Shown: positions 60,282-64,000 of the stretch, piece after piece
Layout of the letters: the number at the start of each line of letters is the position of its first letter
Numbering within the stretch: the first letter of the stretch is position 1
Origin: RGIG3178 sp942492795
GTDB lineage: Bacteria; Bacillota; Clostridia; Christensenellales; QAND01
DNA length: 64,000 nt
Assembly: GCA_942492795.1 (NCBI GenBank)
Contig: OW818639.1
Location: forward strand, 1,302,001 to 1,366,000
Direction of reading: 5' to 3'
Made by a program: the position numbers and the translations under genes
Notes under the pieces: model-generated
Databases searched by the model: none
What the model saw: only the letters and a program-made list of their open reading frames with translations
Told to the model about the DNA's origin: nothing

Positions 60282-61937
60282 TTGGTAGAACTTACCTTTA
60301 TAAGAGTGTTTCTTATGGCCACCTTTTATTGGCTTTCCAATTTGAGCTGGGGCTACCAGACAGCCTGGGCCCGACCGGTTTTTGTTGGAATGGTGTATGG
60401 ATTAATCCTTGGCGATATTGTAACCGGAACAAAAATCGGAGCTGTCATTCAACCCATGTTTCTGGCGTTTACAGGCGCCGGCGGCACCAGGGTTTGGGAT
60501 CCGAACGCGGGCACGGCCATGGCGTGCGCCGTCGTTATGTCGTCCGGTCTGCCGGTTGAGCAGGGACTGACAATTGCAATTCCAATATCGCTTCTGTTGG
60601 TACAGCTGCAAACCCTGCGCCGCATCCTGTTCGCATGGAATGCGAGTATGGCCGATAAAGCAGCCGAAAAAGGAAATGACAAAGCCATCATGTTCTGGGG
60701 CGGGGCGGCGACGTGGCTTATGAAAATCCCGCTGTTCTGGCTGCCGATGTATTTGGCCATTTCACTGGGAGCCACAGCCATCGGAAACTTAATGAACAAT
60801 TTGCCGGTCTGGCTGATCAACGCGCTGACCGCCGTTGGCGGCATGCTTCCTGCGCTTGGTATGGCGATGACCATCCGCGTTATTGCACGGCCCGCATTTT
60901 GGCCGTTCTTCCTGGGCGGCTATTTCCTGGTACAGTACACCGGTGCCAGCGGGCTGTTCCTCGCGTTCATCGGCGCGTTCTGGGCCTTTGTGTACTATCT
61001 GATTCTGGCCTCCAATCAGACCGAGGGGGAAAGCGGCGATATGGCGGCAGCCGAAGCCGCAACCGTAGCCGGGGAAGACGAAAAGAGGGTTCTGCAGAAG
61101 AAGGATGTCACCAAAGCATTGATTCGTTGGCTCTTTTACATCGAGCAGAGCAACAGCTTTGCGCGCTTGCAATCCATCCCGTATTGCATGGCGTTCATTC
61201 CGATTCTAAAGAAACTCTACGGAAACGATCCCGAAGAGTACAAGAACGCTTTGACCCGCCATCTGATGTTCTTCAATACGCAGGGAATCTTTGGCTGCAT
61301 CATCTATGGCATCACCATCGCCATGGAGGAACAGCGCGCGTTGGGAGCGCCGATTGACGTCGCCGCCATCACAGGCGTCAAAGCAGGTCTTATGGGACCG
61401 TTTGCCGGCATCGGGGATACGATCTTCGGATCGACGCTAAACCCGCTGCTGATCATCATGATCGCGTTGCCGATGGCGAATACGGGCAATCCGTTGGGAC
61501 CGATCCTGCTGTTTATCATCACACCGGCGATCGCTTGGTCTGTCGGCTACTATTTCATCCATTACAGCTACAGGTTGGGAACGCGCGCCGCGCTGACCAT
61601 CCTGCAGGGATCCAAGATCAACACGTTTATATCCGTTGCTTCAGTGCTCGGCTTGTTCATGATCGGCGGTTTGTCGGCGCAGATGGTCAAGCTCTCCACA
61701 CCGATCTTCATCCCGACGTCCGGCACACCCATGATGGTGCAGACCGGCATACTCGACAAGGTTGCCCCGGGACTGTTGCCTCTGGGACTTATCCTGGGTG
61801 TGTATGCGTACCTGCAGAAGGGCGGAACCATGATGAAAGCGGCGCTGATACTGACCGTTCTTGGTATCACGCTGGGTGCGATCGGCATCTTTGGCGCCGG
61901 CGGACTGGTTTTCAAAGCCTATGTAAAACCTAAATGA
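60282..61937 (+). CDS. PTS mannose-family EIIC-EIID fusion protein 2
   Basis: 551 residues, clear paralogue of the 58061 product (EIIC with GTKIGAVIQPMFLAFTGAGG, EIID with VTKALIRWLFYIEQSNSFARL, GLMGPFAGIGDTIFGSTLNP). Differences cluster in the linker (TEGESGDMAAAEAATVAG) and in membrane helices, which could alter sugar choice. TTG 60282 lies 8 bases after GGAGG. Transcribed from its own promoter, so the two paralogues can be tuned separately. Confidence 0.9.
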   Translation: MVELTFIRVFLMATFYWLSNLSWGYQTAWARPVFVGMVYGLILGDIVTGTKIGAVIQPMFLAFTGAGGTRVWDPNAGTAMACAVVMSSGLPVEQGLTIAIPISLLLVQLQTLRRILFAWNASMADKAAEKGNDKAIMFWGGAATWLMKIPLFWLPMYLAISLGATAIGNLMNNLPVWLINALTAVGGMLPALGMAMTIRVIARPAFWPFFLGGYFLVQYTGASGLFLAFIGAFWAFVYYLILASNQTEGESGDMAAAEAATVAGEDEKRVLQKKDVTKALIRWLFYIEQSNSFARLQSIPYCMAFIPILKKLYGNDPEEYKNALTRHLMFFNTQGIFGCIIYGITIAMEEQRALGAPIDVAAITGVKAGLMGPFAGIGDTIFGSTLNPLLIIMIALPMANTGNPLGPILLFIITPAIAWSVGYYFIHYSYRLGTRAALTILQGSKINTFISVASVLGLFMIGGLSAQMVKLSTPIFIPTSGTPMMVQTGILDKVAPGLLPLGLILGVYAYLQKGGTMMKAALILTVLGITLGAIGIFGAGGLVFKAYVKPK

Positions 61938-61979
61938 GAATCGGTTTACATTCATAGTACTTGCGTCGGGGACGCTGAC

Positions 61980-62016
61980 AAAAGGAGGAACGCGCTGTGC
62001 GTTCCTCCTTCGCTTT
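61980..62016 (+). terminator. terminator of PTS gene 2
   Basis: AAGGAGGAACGC/GCGTTCCTCCTT hairpin followed by CGCTTTTA; it also lies just after the convergent flavin reductase gene. Confidence 0.7.
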
Positions 62017-62035
62017 TATGGGTTGCTTGCCATTG

Positions 62036-62554
62036 CTATGGTTTGAACTCCGTGTTTTCCTTTTGAAAGGTAGGGGCGTTTTTCGGCGCGCTGGCACGTC
62101 TCACCGCATGATAATAGGCATAGGTCATCGGGTTGTTGTCCGTTCCCGCCATGGTATCCAAAAGACGCGCGAAGTAAACGACATGTGTCTCCATATCCAC
62201 GCTGTGCAACACCTTGCATGCGATGGACCCGCAGCTTTGTGCCAAAACAGGCAAGTCATGGAAAAACACATGGTCAATGGATTCAAATTTTTTGACATCC
62301 CGTCCGGAACGGTAGCCCAACATGGCAATAACGGCTTGATCTGCCTGCTCGTGAAGGATGGACAAGGCAAACATTCCCGTCTTTTGCAAAACCGTATGGG
62401 TATGGTTGTTCTTATTCAAGGCAATGGAAAAGACGGGGTTTTCGCTCGTGATCTGACAGGCGGTGTTGATCATGCATCCGGTGGGCGAATCGCCGTCCAT
62501 GACCCCTATGGCATACATGCCGTAGGATATGTTTCTTAGAACCGAAAGATCCAC
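62036..62554 (-). CDS. flavin reductase-like FMN-binding protein
   Basis: 172 residues. DLSVLRNISYGMYAIG, CQITSENPVFSIALNKNNHTHTVL, FALSILHEQA and FGYRSGRD-like LGYRSGRDVKKF identify the flavin reductase domain of the type found alone or joined to rubredoxin in anaerobes (high-molecular-weight rubredoxin). It binds FMN and may reduce ferric ions, oxygen or flavin. The open frame runs to 63187 but overlaps pgk; GTG 62554 has AAGGAGG 7 bases upstream and gives the usual N-terminus. Confidence 0.85.
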   Translation of the reverse strand: MDLSVLRNISYGMYAIGVMDGDSPTGCMINTACQITSENPVFSIALNKNNHTHTVLQKTGMFALSILHEQADQAVIAMLGYRSGRDVKKFESIDHVFFHDLPVLAQSCGSIACKVLHSVDMETHVVYFARLLDTMAGTDNNPMTYAYYHAVRRASAPKNAPTFQKENTEFKP

Positions 62555-62687
62555 TGGACTTCCTCCTTCGCTTTTGTTCGCTTTGTCTTGAGTGTGGGAT
62601 AAAACAAGGGTTTTGTCAATTGCGTCGACAGGAAACGCATACCAACTGTTCATTGAGCTAAATTTATCAAATTCAAGCATCTTCTCT

Positions 62688-62715
62688 TGATTTTTTACAC
62701 GCATCGGATACAATG
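62688..62715 (+). promoter_or_regulatory. promoter of pgk
   Basis: TTGATT (62688-62693), 16 bases, TACAAT (62710-62715). Confidence 0.55.
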
Positions 62716-62786
62716 GTAGAGGTGGCAAATTGCCCCAAACTTTCAATTTGACAACAATAATACCACATAGAAGGAGTGCAGATGTC

Positions 62787-63974
62787 ATGAACAAGCAGAG
62801 CATTACGGACATCAAGGATTTAAAAGGCAAGCGAGTGCTGATGCGTGTTGATTTCAACGTGCCGATGGACAAAGAAGGCCATATCACCGATGAAACGCGC
62901 ATCGTGGGTGCCATGAAGTCGATCGAGTATTTGTACAAGAACGGCGCAAAGGTCATTCTTTGCTCGCATCTGGGCCGTCCCGACGGGGAATTCAACCCCA
63001 AGTTCTCCCTCGCACCGGTAGCACTGCGCCTGGCTGAACTGGTGGATACCAAGGTGACCATGGCGAAGGACGTCGTCGGCGACGATGCCAAAGCCTGCAT
63101 CGCGGCGATGAAGGACGGCGAAATCGTGATGCTGGAGAACGTCCGCTTCCATAAGGAAGAAGAGCTCAACGACGCTGGTTTTTCCAAACAACTGGCTTCG
63201 CTTGCGGATGTTTATGTCAATGACGCATTCGGCACCGCGCACCGCGCACATGCATCCACGGCGGGCGCTGCAGATTACCTTCCAGCTTATGCGGGCTTTC
63301 TGATCCAAAAGGAAGTCGAGATCATGGGCAAGGCGCTGCAAAACCCAGAGCGGCCGTTTGTCGCCATATTGGGCGGCGCCAAGGTCAAGGATAAGATCGC
63401 GGTGATCACCAACCTTTTGGAGAAAGTGGATACATTGATCATCGGCGGCGGCATGGCATTCACGTTCTTGAAAGCAAAGGGCTATGAGATCGGAAAATCG
63501 CTTCTGGACGAGGGCAATATCGACTTCGCCAGAAATTTGATGGAAACTGCCCAGAAAAAGGGCGTCAAGCTGCTGATCCCGGTCGATACCGTCGTAGCGG
63601 CAGCGTTTGCCGCTGATGCGGAGCACAAGGTCGTGGATTCCGACAGCATCCCCGCCGAGTGGCAGGGACTGGACATCGGACCCAAGACATGCGCATTGTT
63701 CGCCGAAGCCATCAAAGGCGCCGGCACCGTTGTATGGAACGGACCGATGGGCGTGTTCGAGTTCCCGGCGTTTGCGCTTGGCACCAAAGCGGTAGCCCAG
63801 GCAATGGCTGACAGCGGCGCGATCACCATCATCGGCGGCGGAGACAGCGCGGCGGCGGTCGAGCAGTTGGGCTTTGGTGACAAGATGACGCACATCTCAA
63901 CCGGCGGCGGCGCTTCGCTGGAATTCCTCGAAGGCAAAGTCCTTCCCGGCGTCGCCTGCATCCCCGACAAATAA
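62787..63974 (+). CDS. pgk: phosphoglycerate kinase
   Basis: 395 residues, typical length. Glycolytic enzyme that makes ATP from 1,3-bisphosphoglycerate. VLMRVDFNVPMD, SHLGRPDGEFNPKFSLAPVA, VNDAFGTAHRAHAST, ILGGAKVKDKIAV, WNGPMGVFEFPAF and GGGDSAAAVEQLG are the family signatures across both domains. ATG 62787 after AAGGAG. The chain is complete. No gap or triosephosphate isomerase gene is within the window. Confidence 0.97.
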   Translation: MNKQSITDIKDLKGKRVLMRVDFNVPMDKEGHITDETRIVGAMKSIEYLYKNGAKVILCSHLGRPDGEFNPKFSLAPVALRLAELVDTKVTMAKDVVGDDAKACIAAMKDGEIVMLENVRFHKEEELNDAGFSKQLASLADVYVNDAFGTAHRAHASTAGAADYLPAYAGFLIQKEVEIMGKALQNPERPFVAILGGAKVKDKIAVITNLLEKVDTLIIGGGMAFTFLKAKGYEIGKSLLDEGNIDFARNLMETAQKKGVKLLIPVDTVVAAAFAADAEHKVVDSDSIPAEWQGLDIGPKTCALFAEAIKGAGTVVWNGPMGVFEFPAFALGTKAVAQAMADSGAITIIGGGDSAAAVEQLGFGDKMTHISTGGGASLEFLEGKVLPGVACIPDK

Positions 63975-64000
63975 ATCAACGGGACAATCTCAACCTTAAA

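Noticed and set aside
62555..63187. Long upstream extension of the flavin reductase frame opposite pgk
   Set aside because: It lies antisense to a clear pgk gene, and GTG 62554 with a strong ribosome site gives the normal family N-terminus.
62820..63893. 357-codon minus-strand frame inside pgk
   Set aside because: Shadow of pgk codon bias; sequence has no family features and no ribosome site.

Overview
The window looks like a chromosomal segment of an anaerobic, spore-forming Firmicute, probably in Clostridia; I cannot name a genus. The evidence is a gerA-type germinant receptor operon, an oxygen-sensitive class III ribonucleotide reductase with its activase, a complete hydrogenase maturation operon, many Fe-S and radical SAM proteins, strong Shine-Dalgarno sites, frequent TTG/GTG starts and sigma-A-like promoters. 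Base composition is moderate, except for one clearly AT-rich orphan gene near 52.4 kb.

Layout. 1-3.05 kb: branched-chain amino acid operon ilvB-ilvN-ilvC on the minus strand, behind a Val/Ile/Leu-rich leader peptide and an attenuator. 3.1-6.0 kb: an autoregulated PadR/polyferredoxin pair diverging from an MFS exporter. 6.5-10.6 kb: spore germination receptor operon. 10.7-19.7 kb: secreted proteins, a GGDEF signalling protein, a YkvI-like transporter, an ArsR/ArsD-like pair, a split chromate-type transporter and an alpha/beta hydrolase. 20.1-28.5 kb: nrdD-nrdG, a flavodoxin-like protein behind a perfect operator, a radical SAM protein, a GNAT enzyme, an EamA transporter and a CapA-like lipoprotein. 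28.9-34.4 kb: hypABFCDE, with no hydrogenase structural gene in the window. 34.4-35.1 kb: a dense array of RNA hairpins without a gene.

35.1-45.1 kb: a PadR/HAAS pair, an alpha/alpha-toroid protein, hemerythrin, full-length ChrA, a probable tungsten-enzyme radical SAM maturase, a NapH-like polyferredoxin with a partner, a DUF134-NifX fusion with a double operator, and a metal cassette (CGGC protein, ArsR, 44-residue Cys-rich protein, two half permeases). 45.2-49.3 kb: a heterodimeric ABC exporter, one half of which carries an N-terminal NifX-like cofactor-binding domain. A MOSC protein follows. The 39-50 kb stretch therefore has a metal/Mo-W theme, which is inference.

51.1-53.2 kb: a lone mannose-family PTS EIIB, then an accessory patch with repeats that copy the 3' end of the adjacent tRNA-Arg(CCG) gene, plus an orphan coiled-coil gene. 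53.4-57.6 kb: an HtrA-like protein that has lost its catalytic His, and an OmpR-type two-component system. 58-62 kb: two paralogous PTS EIIC-EIID fusion genes, each with the same promoter and a conserved leader mini-ORF. 62-64 kb: a flavin reductase and pgk.
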